From Rosa chinensis (lineage: Eukaryota; Streptophyta; Magnoliopsida; Rosales; Rosaceae): 64,000 nt of DNA. The number at the start of each line of letters is the position of its first letter. The first letter of the stretch is position 1. The stretch is taken from NCBI RefSeq assembly GCF_002994745.2, contig NC_037093.1, positions 33,643,884-33,707,883 of the forward strand. Reading direction: 5' to 3'. Position numbers and translations under genes: made by a program. A model generated the notes under the pieces. The model was not told the origin of the DNA and searched no databases. It saw nothing but the letters and a program-made list of their open reading frames with translations. This document shows positions 1-11,057 of the stretch, piece by piece.

Positions 1-323
1 TTCTTATTATTATTATAGGTAAGAAAATTAAGACGTTGCCAAGCCCGGCCGCTGTTGACTTGATCATCCTTGGAATATGTTTGTGTTTGTTTTATAAGCT
101 TTTAAGCTTAGACTAGATGGTCTGGTCGATGGAGATTTAGGCAAACAGATTGAAAGGGTTTACCCACTTTTCAATTAAGGCGGCTGATTTGTTTAACAAC
201 CAATACAAACTTCGTGCTGAGTCCGCCCGCTGCGAAAGTTGACCCAAAAAATGATCTAGTTCACCATCATTTTAATTGACTAACACCATTAACTCCTAAC
301 CTCCCAATAGAACCTTCTCATCT

Positions 324-339
324 CTAATATAAAAATAAA
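324..339 (+). promoter_or_regulatory. TATA-like box upstream of first ectodomain exon
   Basis: An A/T run reading TAATATAAAAATAAA lies about 155 bp before the ATG at 494, a plausible distance for a plant core promoter with a short leader. The rest of 1-493 has no coding potential that I can see. AT-rich runs are common here, so this is suggestive only. Confidence 0.3.
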
Positions 340-493
340 ATTGTAAAAACTTATAAATGTTTCACTATCCTCGATCCTGACTTTTATTTGTAACCCCCCA
401 TCAGCTGAGAGATGACGAGACGACTTCAACCTTCATCTTTGATTAGGTCTTAGATCTAACCAAACCACACAGTCTCCATCTCTATCTCTAGAA

Positions 494-1286
494 ATGCATC
501 CCTATCTTCTCCTCCAGCAGCTCTTAATAATAATACTAGTATTCTTATCTGGGGTACCAAAATCCTTGGGGGCTGATGATGAGCGGTACCTCAACTGCAG
601 CCAATCGTTTGATTGTGCGAGTATCGAGAGCATCGGTTACCCTTTCTGGGGATCAAACCGACCCGACTACTGTGGCTTCCCGGAGTTCAAGTTGAACTGC
701 AGCGGCGACGCCCCGTCGATCTCAATCCAGGAACAAGAATTTCGAGTCCTTTCTATCAATCAGAGTCAAAGTAGTTTCACAGTTGCTAGAGCCGATTACT
801 GGAACACCGTTTGTCCGGCGTCCCTTACCAATACCACCACCATAGATAATTCCAGTGTTCTTGAATTTGCTTCGGATGTTCAACAACTCTCGATCTTCTA
901 TTCATGCCCCCCACTTAATATTCCTCTCCCACCTCAGCTTACCAGCCAATTCAACTGCACCATAAACTCTACTACGGATTCCATCAACTACTATGTGACG
1001 AAAGATCTCGACATTTTCGGGCTCTCCAACATCAGTAGCACCTTTGGAACGTGTAGCACAACTGTCAGAGTCCGAGTTTCTCAATCGGCAGCTTCCAATT
1101 TAGCATTGAATACGTCCAAGGAAAATCTAGGCGCTGCGCTAGATTCCGGGTTTAATTTGACATGGGATGCAAGCAATACCTTGTGCAAACAATGTCAAGG
1201 CTCTGGTGGTCAATGCGGCTACAATACATCTTCATCTGAATTCACCTGTTATTGCAAGGATGGACCTAATCCCTCTGATTGTAGAG
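494..1286 (+). CDS. LRK10-like receptor kinase: first (upstream) ectodomain exon
   Basis: This exon encodes a secreted cysteine-rich ectodomain of the LRK10-like receptor kinase family. The frame opens with a hydrophobic signal peptide (about residues 1-26, LLIIILVFLSG core). A GUB_WAK_bind-type module follows, with the GYPFWG and YCGFPEFKLNC signatures, then a WAK_assoc-type C-terminal module with the CKQCQGSGGQCGY cysteine pattern. Many N-glycosylation sequons are present. The frame runs on to a stop at 1376-1378, but a splice donor (g|gtatga) at 1287 leaves phase 1, the same phase as the second ectodomain exon and as the acceptor at 4295. Joined to the shared exons 4295-4318, 4405-4746 and 4830-5773 it gives a 700-aa kinase. 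No kinase exon lies between this exon and the next ectodomain at 2428. It is therefore either an alternative first exon or the remnant of a tandem duplicate. Confidence 0.8.
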
Positions 1287-2427
1287 GTATGAATATTACC
1301 AAACAAACTTATTTATCTATCTTTTATTATGAATTCTTTTGGTCTATTAGCCATTTCTTAAGCAAGATTGATGATTGAGCAACACTCATATTGATCCATC
1401 GGTGATCACGTTGTGGTATACTAACATAGATATGTTAGTGTTACTGGTTTAATAACTTCACTCCCCACACCCCAAAACCCAGCGCCAGAACCCCCCTCTC
1501 CCAGCTCTTCTGTTTTTATTTATTTATTTTTGTTTTTTTTTTTTTTGAATAATTTGTTTTTGTTTTTTAGTGCTGAGAATATTTTATTTGGCCGGAAAAT
1601 GACAATGTTGAATCTATATTGAACTACAGCACCGGTCAGCACCTCTACCTTGATAACGCCATATCTCATTCGGCAATGGAAGTTATTTCCTAATACATCT
1701 AAAACAAATTTCAAAACTTTACATCTTTACCATATTTTGTTCCGTTACATCTAATTTCCAAAACTTTACGTTGTTACTATATTTTGTTTCGTTACATCTA
1801 ATTCAATCATATTCTATATTACCATGGCATTATGATCAAATGTTCTCTTTCTTTTTACCTCTTCAAGCTCAAGTTCTCTCTAGCCCCATTGTTTGGCTTA
1901 GCTCTTTGAGATGGCCAGAGAAAAAGAGTTGTTTTTATTTCATAAAAAAAAAAGGAGTAGTTTTAAAAATCTTATTAGGAACTAAATAGAATTATATTCT
2001 CTTGCAAAAAAAAAAAAAAAGTGACGTACTAAGAATGCATCTTTTTTTTTTCTGTAGTTTAGCAATGCACCATTTCAAAAAAAAGAAAAAGAAAAAAGTT
2101 CAGAATTTTGTTAAAACCAATAGCCAGCCTCTTTTATTTGACCACAGAATAAAGCCAGCCTTTTAATTACCAAAGTACCCATCAATTATTGAAAAGTATA
2201 ATAAATTGCCCCATAACTTTTTCTTAAATTTCCGTTTAATAAGCTAAGGTGACATTTTTTTATCATATTAAATAGAAGAAAGAATGAAACTTCCACATGG
2301 GAGCACAGATTTGGTGACCAGCGTCCAAACCTTTACAAGCTGCGATATACTCACAACAGTCCAAGTCAAACATGATGGCCGCCCCCTCAGCTAACCACAC
2401 CCCAAAACCTTCACATAGTCCCCAACT
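1287..2427 (+). other. Non-coding spacer between the two ectodomain exons (intron and/or second promoter)
   Basis: No protein-like frame is visible. It holds T-rich and A-rich runs, an imperfect tandem repeat (1709-1801), and TATA-like stretches near 2195-2275 that could serve a promoter for the exon at 2428. The CT-rich run just before 2460 resembles a 5' leader. Confidence 0.5.
1709..1801 (+). repeat. Two-copy imperfect tandem repeat, unit about 46 bp
   Basis: Two adjacent units each contain CAAAACTTTAC, then an ATATTTTGTT core, then CGTTACATCTAA. They differ at a few bases, consistent with an old local duplication. Confidence 0.7.
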
Positions 2428-5400
2428 GTGCAACCCCTCTCTCTCTCTCTCAACTTCCCAATGCCTCAAATTTTTCTCTCTCCGTCTCCAATCTTCACCG
2501 TCTTTTCCTTCTTCTTCGTCTTCTTATGCTCCGTCAACTTCACCCTTTCTCTTTCGTCCAACTCAAACCTCCCCAACTGCACAAACACCTTCAACTGTGG
2601 CACACTCCACAACCTCACTTACCCTTTCACCGGCGGCGACCGCCCGTCCTACTGCGGCCCGCCGGAGTTCCATATCAACTGCTTAAACGACTCGCCGGAG
2701 CTGTCCATCATGTCGCTGACTTACCGAGTCCTTGCTCTCGACCAAGCTGCTCAAACGCTGAGCTTAGCCCGCACGGACCTCTGGAACGAGAACTGCACAA
2801 GTGACTTGGCTAACTCAAGTATTTCTTCCGGTTTCTTCAGCTTCAGCGACGCCGATAACGTCGACATCACCATTTTCTACGGTTGCAATTCTTCTAGTAT
2901 TGTGCCCAAGCCCGAGAATTGGTTCCACTGTAATATCAATCTGACTTCTAACGACGCGTACTACTTGATCGGTCCGGTTCCTCTCGATCCAATTATGAGC
3001 ACATTTAAGTGTTTTATTGGCATCACGGTGCCGATTCTCAAACTCACTGCGGCTAAGCTCGTTGCGAATCGGTCTCTGTTTAAGCAAGCGATTATGGGTG
3101 GCTTCAACGCTAACTATACTAATCCCTACCTCCGTCAGTGCAATAAGTGTCTTAATGTAAATGGGGAATGTGGGTTTGACTCTGATTCGAACCGGCCCGT
3201 TTGCATTTGTGGCGGTCGCCTGTGTGACCCAGCAGGTATCCGATACTAGCATTATAGCATTTTTCACTTTCCATGGTTAACTTATGTATGGTTCAACTAG
3301 TGACAGTTTGGAAGCCTGCCTAGTTATTAGTTTCTGCAATTTTTATTTTAGCTAGTGTTTTCAGACTGAGTCCACTTTGTTCTAGTGCTCTTTATCTGTC
3401 TTCCGTTGTGTTTCTGCAACTGACGAAAGTCAGCATAGATATAGAATTGTGCACCTTAAACCATTTTCTTATTGGCCAGAAATTAACACAGTCATAGAAG
3501 GTCTCAAGTGTAGACTGATTACATTTTACACCTGTTCTTTTTTCGTTTTTCTCCTTTTGAGGCGAAAATATGATATCAACTATCTGCTTTGCTTTGTTGA
3601 CACCAGAGAGGAATAATCTTTTGTGCATTGCTTTGCTCTTACAGAGTAAATCCTTATTTTAGAATAGCACTTCATCACTTAATATAGTTATAATATCATT
3701 GCCTCTTGCATAGTGATCCTCTGTAGTCAAGAGGCCAGCTAAACATAAATCAATGGCCATTGGAATTTGTTAGAAATAATTGGAACACTGTTCTTGTAAA
3801 TAAGTCATGCTTATAGTAAATGTAAGTCACCAATTGTTGATTCGTCCAAAAAAAAAAGTCACCAATTGTTGAGACTTGAGTTTCATTAATGTTGTGTGTC
3901 ATATATGTGTTTCATGTAGTCTTGGCCTTTGTGGGCAGAAAAACAAGTATTTATGAAGTTCTCCAGACGATAACGTGTTCTCTTTCTTAGTGATCTGGTT
4001 GAGTGATTCCCAGATCAAACTCCTAAATCAATACTCTGTATAAACCTGCATCAAGTAGTATCAGAGAGTTTATATTGATGAACCGGAATTTATAATCTCA
4101 TAGTCTCATAGTTCACAAACTGATTCCACATGTTCCTTCAATGATATGCATCTTTTTTTTTTTTTGGAAAGCCAATATCTAATATATATGCTGATACAGT
4201 TCAAAATTATTTTTATTTTTAATGTTTCACCTACGTTGATGAACTAGTTGCCAGCTTTCAACTAACAATTGTTTATCTTTTGTGGTTGTTTCAGGAAAGA
4301 ATAATCAAATACCAATAGGTAACTTCATTAATAACACATTGTAATGTTTCAATGAGATGGTCATACTGAGAAGAAAATTGAGCAATATTCTATCCTATTC
4401 TCAGGTCTTGCTGTTGGAGGTGCAATCCTTTTTGGCATTTTCGTGGGATTCTACGCATATTTTGTCATCCAGCGAAAGAAGAAGAAACGTGCAGCAGAAG
4501 CTCAGAGCAAAGAGATTCCCACCCCACTTACAAGCAAAAGCACTGTTACTCCCTCGACTAATCTTTCTCAATCTCAAAGCATCCCTTCGTATCCTTCCTT
4601 TAACTCAAAATCAAGGTCTGACCTTGGAAAAGCCAGCACTTACTTTGGAGTTCAGGTCTTCAGCTATGCTGAATTAGAGGAAGCCACTGAAAATTTCAAC
4701 CCTGCTAAAGAACTTGGAGATGGAGGCTTTGGCACCGTTTACTATGGTTAGAAAATACTTTATTTTGCATCTCTATCAGTTACCAATATCCGTGTGCTTT
4801 GTAAAATTTATTTTCTTATTTGTCTTCAGGTAAGCTACATGATGGCCGTGTAGTTGCAGTGAAGCGCCTTTATGAAAACAATTTCAAACGGGTGGAGCAG
4901 TTTATGAATGAGGTTGAAATCTTAACACGTCTGGAACACCAGAATCTTGTGAAACTCTATGGATGCACCTCAAGACGTAGCCGAGAACTCCTCCTTGTCT
5001 ATGAATATATTTCTAATGGAACAGTGGCTGACCATCTCCATGGAAAACGAATGGAGTCTGGCTTTCTCAGTTGGCCTGTTAGACTGAGCATCGCCATAGA
5101 GACAGCTGATGCACTGGCTTTCCTTCATCGCAATGATGTGATACACCGTGATGTCAAAACCAACAATATACTTCTGGATGATGACTTTTGTGTGAAAGTT
5201 GCTGATTTTGGTCTGTCACGGTTGTTCCCCAATGATCAGACCCATGTGTCAACTGCTCCACAAGGGACGCCGGGCTATGTTGATCCCGAGTATTACCAGT
5301 GCTATCAACTCACTGACAAAAGTGATGTTTATAGCTTTGGGGTCGTCTTGATCGAGCTTATATCATCCTTACAAGCTGTTGACACCAACAGGCACCGGCA

Positions 5401-5773
5401 TGATATAAATTTGGCCAACATGGCTATCAACAAAATTCAAAATCATTTGGTGAATGAGTTGGTTGATCCACTTCTTGGGTATGACAAGGACTATTCTGTG
5501 AGGATAATGGCAACAGCTGTTGCAGAATTGGCCTTCCGGTGTTTGCAGCAGGAGAAAGATATGAGACCAACCATGGAAGAAGTACTGGAGGGTTTAAAAG
5601 CAATCCAAAATGAAGACCTTGGTGCACAAGAAAATGGGGAGGCAGAGGCAGTGGTCCTGGATATAGGGGCTGATGAAGTTGGGCTTTTGAGGAATTTGCC
5701 TCCCCCACTCTCACCAGACTCGGTTGTCACTGATAAATTGGTTAGCAGCTCTCCCACACCTAGTTCCTTTTAG
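2428..5773 (+). CDS. LRK10-like receptor-like serine/threonine kinase (exons 2428-3235, 4295-4318, 4405-4746, 4830-5773)
   Basis: The spliced product is a 705-aa plasma-membrane receptor kinase. Residues 1 to about 45 are a signal region; a second ATG at 2461 is an alternative start. Residues about 48-265 are the GUB_WAK_bind and WAK_assoc modules (NCTNTFNCG, YCGPPEFHINC, CNKCLNVNGECGF). An 8-residue micro-exon (GKNNQIPI) leads to one membrane helix at about 278-299, followed by an RKKKKR stop-transfer run. The kinase domain has the glycine loop GDGGFGTVYYG (about 382-392), Lys403 in AVK, the HRD motif at 497-499, DFG at 517-519 and GTPGYVDPEY. All catalytic residues are present, so an active Ser/Thr kinase is expected. 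All introns are GT-AG and all junctions are phase 1. LRK10-like kinases are known for roles in stress and pathogen responses and ABA signalling; the ligand here is unknown. The ectodomain exon at 494-1286 can use the same downstream exons. Confidence 0.9.
3236..4294 (+). other. Intron of the receptor kinase gene
   Basis: A 1,059-bp GT-AG intron runs from the ectodomain exon to the 24-nt micro-exon. No coding content is visible. A 15-bp direct repeat (GTCACCAATTGTTGA) occurs twice near 3826-3870, and there are poly-A and poly-T runs. Confidence 0.75.
4295..4318 (+). other. 24-nt micro-exon linking ectodomain and membrane exon
   Basis: A cag acceptor at 4292-4294 and a gt donor at 4319-4320 bound 24 nt that keep phase 1 on both sides. 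They encode the juxtamembrane linker GKNNQIPI just before the membrane helix. Skipping this exon would also keep frame and remove 8 residues. Confidence 0.75.
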
Positions 5774-7803
5774 CACTTCCATCTGTTCAGATTTCCATAT
5801 CCTTTACTTTCCTGTCTTAATTATGCGTGGTAATTAAGCTTGTAGTATTGTACACTAGCTGTCAAATTAGGATATTAGCGATCCAGTGGGTTTAAATTGG
5901 TCATTGTTGTTCCATATCGATATGGTTTGCTGTTTTCATTTGTTGTTCCATATCGATATGGTTTGCTGTTTTCATTTGTTGTTCATACAAGCTGACTATT
6001 CCACGCGGGCATGTATATAATGAATGAAGCTGTTAGCAGTTGGAATATCATGTTTACAAGCATTGCGGTTTTGCTTTATTTTTTTTCATTCTTTTTTATT
6101 TTATTTTTATTTTAAATATTTTCAAATCAATTTCAAGGTATAACAAATACATAGCTTTCTAGTGGAAAAGATTTTGCCCTAAAATGTCTTTCTTTTGTTC
6201 TGTATTTTTTTACCAGATTTTAAAAAGGTGGGACAGAACTATGTAATCCAAAGCATTGAAGCTGGGGAGAGCAATCACGCACGGAGCCACGGAGGTAGCT
6301 GGCGTTGGCTAAATGATATACTGAACCTTAAATGAGATATATGGTTCAACAAAATCGGTTTTGTTCTAGCCTCAAGGACAGCATTTGACATACCTTGATT
6401 TCTTAAGAACTCGACACTTGCTTAAGTGCCTAGTTCATTCAGAACTATTTCGGGCCTTTTACTTAATAGTGAATACATGTAACTATGTCTGTACAGGAAG
6501 ACATTTTTGTAAAAGCGGAATTCATTCCCTTCCTACATTTGTAACTTTTACCAAATGCTTCGTATGGTTTGGGGTCGTAGATCTTGTTTTTCCTATGGTC
6601 TAAAAATTAATTCAATCTGTTGAATAGAACCTTTTATTCAATAATAAAAAGATTATAAATAATGACATCTCCCTTGACCACAACTTGGAGTTACAATTAC
6701 ACACAACTATAGAAAAGTAGAAAGCATTGGCTATAAGTAGTAAAATTATCATCATGACTTAACTAGGCCCAATCTTGAAGCACTGGAATAATCTTCTCGG
6801 ACTACAAAATTAGCTACATAGTTGAAAATGTTATATCGCATCAGTAATTCCATAATACTAGCTGCGAACACTTCTAATGATGAGATGGTCCAAAAGAAAT
6901 TAGTTTTGGAGAGGAGAAACTAACAAAAACCAAATATCATTTTGGACCTATATCTTTGGTTAATTTTACGATGACAATCATCTTCAAGCAGCAAAGATAA
7001 ATAAAGCTCCAACAAGTCTAAGCTTCAATTAACCATAACCAAGTACTTGCACTACCCGAGAATGATTGAAACACAGAAAAAAACAAAACAAAACATAGAA
7101 ACAAAGAAACAAATACATGCATATATTCATGAAATTAATCATATCGGAATTCTTATTAGGGGAAAGGCCACATTAAACATATACACATGCTCCAATTCAT
7201 AACTAGAAAGGGCAGAGCCTGAGTACATATCTTTTGTTAAAAGATGAAGGAGGCGCCAAAGGCGTTTTGCTTCCTTGAGAAAAGGAGTTTCGGGGCTACC
7301 CATCTTAACGGAAGGAGTACATTCAGAAACCCGCTTGGCCTTCTTTCTATTATGATAAATCCGCTTTTACAGAGGTAATTAACTTACTGGACTCAGTGGA
7401 CTGAAAGGAGAAGAATGAAATAGCTCGACTATAACAGGAGAGGGTATAGAGCTCGACCATCGGGAGAGGTTATGAAATAAACAAAGTGAAGGGGAAGTGA
7501 AGTGAAAAAGGTTACGAAGTAAAGGCGGAATGCCAATCCGCGGACTATGATCCATTACAAATGTGTGAATTTGTGTTGTACATTATTTGAAGTGAAATTG
7601 TTATATGTCAAGATGTTCACAGGTGGTTACTAGATAACTATCAAAGTCGATTTCAAACTAGATTGTTTAGTAATGAATTTCTTCAATCGTCCTTATTTGG
7701 TATGAAACATTAGTACTGTAGTTGACATAGAGAAACTAAGTTTTGATGACTTCGTTGATTTCGAAAGTGAAGTGATGACCAACAATATTCTTTATTGGAT
7801 TAA
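5774..7803. other. 3' flank of the receptor kinase gene; no gene seen
   Basis: The stretch starts with the kinase 3' UTR. A 37-bp tandem duplication lies at 5903-5977. No protein-like ORF was recognised. Segment 7200-7560 differs in texture (less AT-rich, many short direct runs) and is treated as a finding. Confidence 0.5.
5903..5977 (+). repeat. Exact tandem duplication, period 37 bp
   Basis: The unit containing CCATATCGATATGG (itself a palindrome) followed by TTTGCTGTTTTCATT occurs twice head-to-tail in the 3' flank of the kinase gene. The identity of the copies suggests a recent slippage or duplication. Confidence 0.85.
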
Positions 7804-7808
7804 CTGTC

Positions 7809-8899
7809 TGTTAGTGCAATGTTTAATTGATTGGCATTTCCTAAGCACAACAACCAAAAGTCATGTTTTCATGTAATAACTTTCTACTCTTGGATCCTTA
7901 GAAGAATGGAATGCTTCAAGCTTCATGCACAACTCTCATCAATCAGGTATGTCTTGCATACATGTGCATGCTTGTAAAGTGCTTAGGACTGAACTTGCCT
8001 TTGAATCTCATTATAGGATGCGATCCTCTTTACAATCCTATTGTACTGATATGCGTTGTTTCAGATGGTTTAATCAAAAGCATTCAAACTTTCTTAAATT
8101 GGTTTATGGGCTTTTCTAAATGATGATTCTATTTTAATCCATGATTTTTAAAGGAAGTCATGAAGCCCATGTACATCAGAAACCCTAGCTCGTCCTCTCC
8201 TATATATATGTTTCTCTTAGGGTTGTTCAAGTAGTGGAACATATCAGAATATTTGGTCGTTGCCTTCTTGAGAGTTTTCTGCCTTTATCTTCAGAAAGCA
8301 TTGAGCTAAGGTTTCATGTGAGAATCCCTCATAAGCTATTCCTTGTTTAGCTTTTGAAGGGTTATCAAATCCCAAGCTTTTTCTGTCAAAAAAGTTATCT
8401 GGTTTTATGCTTCATGTGTGTTGGTAGTTCATGCATGATTTGTGCCTTGAGGTGATTGACAACCGAGGTGAGAGTTGTGCCGTCTCAAGATTGACAAAGG
8501 AGAACAAGGTCACTGATTTGGAAGTAGCAAAGACAAGGAGACACCGCTGCCCACTAGATTGGTTCTAGTAGATGAGTTGTGTAAGATCTTTATGTACTTT
8601 CATATTCATATAGTAGATTGTTCACCGGCATAGTGCCCGCAGTTGTTTACCTCTTTGGAGGGTTTTACTGCGTCAACAGATCTTGTGTTATGTGTGATGA
8701 TTTTACTTTGGATGGTTTGGCAAATTGAATAAATAATAACGTCATTAAAGATCTGCAGTTTCAATTAGGATTCAAGTTCTACTGCAATCCTATATTAGGA
8801 TGCGAACAGGCCTGCACTACTAAGACTGATTTCTAAAGTTGTTGACATATTGATCAATTCCATTAGTTGGGAAATACATACATCCATTATGTACTTACA
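7809..8899 (+). mobile_element. Solo LTR (1,091 bp), same family as the SIRE-like copia LTR at 41942/59309
   Basis: It starts TGTTAGTGCAATG and ends TTACA. A perfect 5-bp target duplication ctgtc flanks it (7804-7808 and 8900-8904). It aligns along its whole length with 41942-42530 followed by 58768-59309, which is the split 5' LTR of a gag-bearing element. No primer-binding site or coding region follows, so this copy arose by LTR-LTR recombination that removed the interior. Confidence 0.9.
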
Positions 8900-8904
8900 C
8901 TGTC

Positions 8905-9206
8905 TGACTAGAGATTTTAGTTATCCGAAAATAAGATATGGTTGGTTTGATGAGGTGCAAATCAAGTCGCTATACAAAAGGTTATTGTTTATGAAAAATA
9001 ATAGAAAATATACGATGATTACAACAAAATAAATATACAATGAAGACATCAAGAATTTTGATACCCCATTAAGATATAAAAAAACAAATCATGGAAGTAA
9101 GAACAACGTTTCTAAAGGCCGTTTGTCATCTTATTAGTCATATTTCTACTTTCCCACAATAATATGAATCAAATTCATGCACACATGTTTTAATTTTTGG
9201 CAAGAT
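8905..9206. other. Intergenic stretch, nothing recognised
   Basis: AT-rich sequence between the solo LTR and the LINE tail. No coding or structured signal was seen. Confidence 0.5.
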
Positions 9207-9223
9207 AGAAGAGGGAATATCAC

Positions 9224-9322
9224 TCTCTACATCTGGGGTTTAGGCTTTACGTCCCTCCCTTGTATTCTGCAATTTCATTAATCAAGGTTTGAGGGCAGCC
9301 GCACCAGCCCATTTTCAAAAAA
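9224..9322 (+). mobile_element. 5'-truncated LINE 3' tail (99 bp)
   Basis: A 99-bp insert ends in an A-rich tail and is flanked by a 17-bp exact target duplication (AGAAGAGGGAATATCAC at 9207-9223 and 9323-9339). The insert carries ATTAATCAAGG then GGGCAGCCGCACCAGCCC, which looks like a plant LINE 3' end. Long duplications plus an A tail are the mark of target-primed reverse transcription. Confidence 0.85.
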
Positions 9323-9339
9323 AGAAGAGGGAATATCAC

Positions 9340-10599
9340 CGTCAACCCTAGTTTGTGGTTGTTTTTTGTTTGTTTTTTTTTTTTCTCAGAAAAGCAAAAT
9401 AACAGCTAACTCCTCACTCTTATTTAAAATTTTATTAACAAAAAAAAAAAAGATACAAAAAGCAGGGGGTACTAGGCCAAAACCACTCCCATGAAACACA
9501 AAACAACATTAAAAAGTACAGAGTTAACAAAAACATAAATAGAAGAAACAAAAAACAAGGGTACTTTAACATTACAAGTGACCAAAGTAAACCGAGGAAC
9601 TATGATCTTTATCATAAATTTCTGCAATAAAATCAGGGGGTGGTCATCCCACCAAGACAATCCAATGTGATTTGCTCATACCCAGCTACCATGTTTCCCT
9701 CTCAAAGGATATGTGAAATCCTGAAATTGAGTTGCTTAACAAGATGCAGGCAATTCAACCATATCACAAATAATCTCTGATGGACTAATTAGGGGAATGA
9801 AAGTAGTGAATTACCTCATTGGGTTGTTGAATATACTAAAGTTATTGTTATTATTTATTCAAAAGAATGTACTAATTAAAGTTCAAATGACTTATGCTTC
9901 TTGCTTTTCGATGGGTGTCGCCCCCTGCAACTTCGCATATATAGCTCAATATGAATATTGCATGTTGCACTTAGACCAACCCTAAAGGGGTTGGTATTGT
10001 GGTTTGAACCTTTGGTATATACTATTACTTGTACATTACGTGTTCACACCTTATCAAGTTGGTGGTGATACTCTATAAAGCAAAATATGTGCATACAATA
10101 AGGAAATGGTGCATACAGTAAGGAAATGGGAGTGAAATGGTGCATACGGTAAGGAAATGGGAGTGAAATTTGCACTCCCTAAATTATAAACCACACTCCC
10201 ACTTTCTATATTTTATACTTTTATAATTTATTTTGCATATCTTTCCTATTCTGTGATTTCTACCTATACAAGGACTCTCTCTCTCTCTCTCTCTCTGTGG
10301 AACTTGTCTACTTCTGCTCTGATGCTTATAAACTTCTCTGCTGCAATCCTCATATACCACTTCCACAAAACACAAACCATAACATAAGCATCACATAGAA
10401 TCCCACAATCATATTCGCCAGTTTCTCACAAAAACCCTAAAGAATTTGTGATTCAGATAAAACAAAATCCACTACATCATCACCTCTAGATCTCTCTGTT
10501 CTTTTACCTTTATGGGCTATACTAAAGTCCATAGAAAACCATGACCAAGTTCAAGAATTTCCTCAACAATCTCATCAAAACCTTCATGTTCAGCTCAAG
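9340..10599. other. Intergenic stretch with short tandem repeats
   Basis: No gene was recognised. About three diverged copies of GTGCATAC.GTAAGGAAATGG lie at 10088-10176, and a short CT run lies at 10274-10297. Confidence 0.5.
10088..10176 (+). repeat. Tandem repeat around GTGCATACRGTAAGGAAATGG
   Basis: Three adjacent units are seen. The last two also share GGAGTGAAAT. The function is unknown. Confidence 0.7.
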
Positions 10600-11057
10600 C
10601 AAAGGTAAAGAACCAAACCCAGATTTCAATGGGTTTGACATCAGACCTCTTCACCTTTGCCTTAGGAACAGTCACATTGAGAACCCTATGCTCCGTAGCA
10701 GCCTTAATGTCATTAACTTTCGCATTCGAACCTTCTCGAGAACTTGCCGCTGCTTCTCTCGATCCGATGCCACTTGCTATTCTTGTCCTCCTCTATCTTC
10801 CTTTCTCTGCTGATCTGCAGCACCCTGTCATCTTCAATCTCAACCTTGACCTCTTCTTTCCTCGGCCCCCGAAATATCAACCTTGAACACATGGGCTTTT
10901 GCCTTCTGGGGTCTCCTTCCAGTCGATCCTGGTGACATGAAAGCTGATTTTTCTCGAATGTGGAGAGCGATGAGGAAGAGAATTGGAAATCTTTGAATGG
11001 GTCCAAGAGATCGAGGCTGAAGATAATGTTTCGTCGAAAATTGGGAATGAGCGACAT
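10600..11057 (-). pseudogene. Class I small heat-shock protein (Hsp17-18 type) pseudogene
   Basis: Read on the minus strand from the ATG at 11057, the protein opens MSLIPNF and has LDPFKDFQF, typical of cytosolic class I sHSPs. RIDWKETPE, then [33 protein letters not shown] and a VNDIKAA...VLNVTVPK region follow, so the whole alpha-crystallin domain order is kept. At least two frameshifts separate these blocks (near 10930 and 10720), and the family C-terminal motif is degraded. An intact member would be an ATP-independent chaperone of about 155 residues with no intron, which fits the single-exon layout here. The plus-strand frames 10541-10886 are antisense shadows of it. Confidence 0.85.

Noticed and set aside
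494..1378. Treating the first ectodomain as a complete separate gene
   Set aside because: No membrane or kinase exons occur before the next ectodomain. A secreted decoy remains possible, but the splice donor in the shared phase favours use as a first exon.
2372..2804. Plus-strand ORFs 2372-2686 and 2526-2804
   Set aside because: Out-of-frame overlaps of the second ectodomain exon, with Ser/Pro-rich random composition.
902..3267. Minus-strand ORFs 902-1084 and 2815-3267
   Set aside because: They are antisense shadows of the two receptor ectodomain exons and have no protein-like content of their own.
10541..10935. Small plus-strand ORFs near 10541-10935
   Set aside because: They are antisense to the small heat-shock pseudogene, whose motifs read cleanly on the minus strand.
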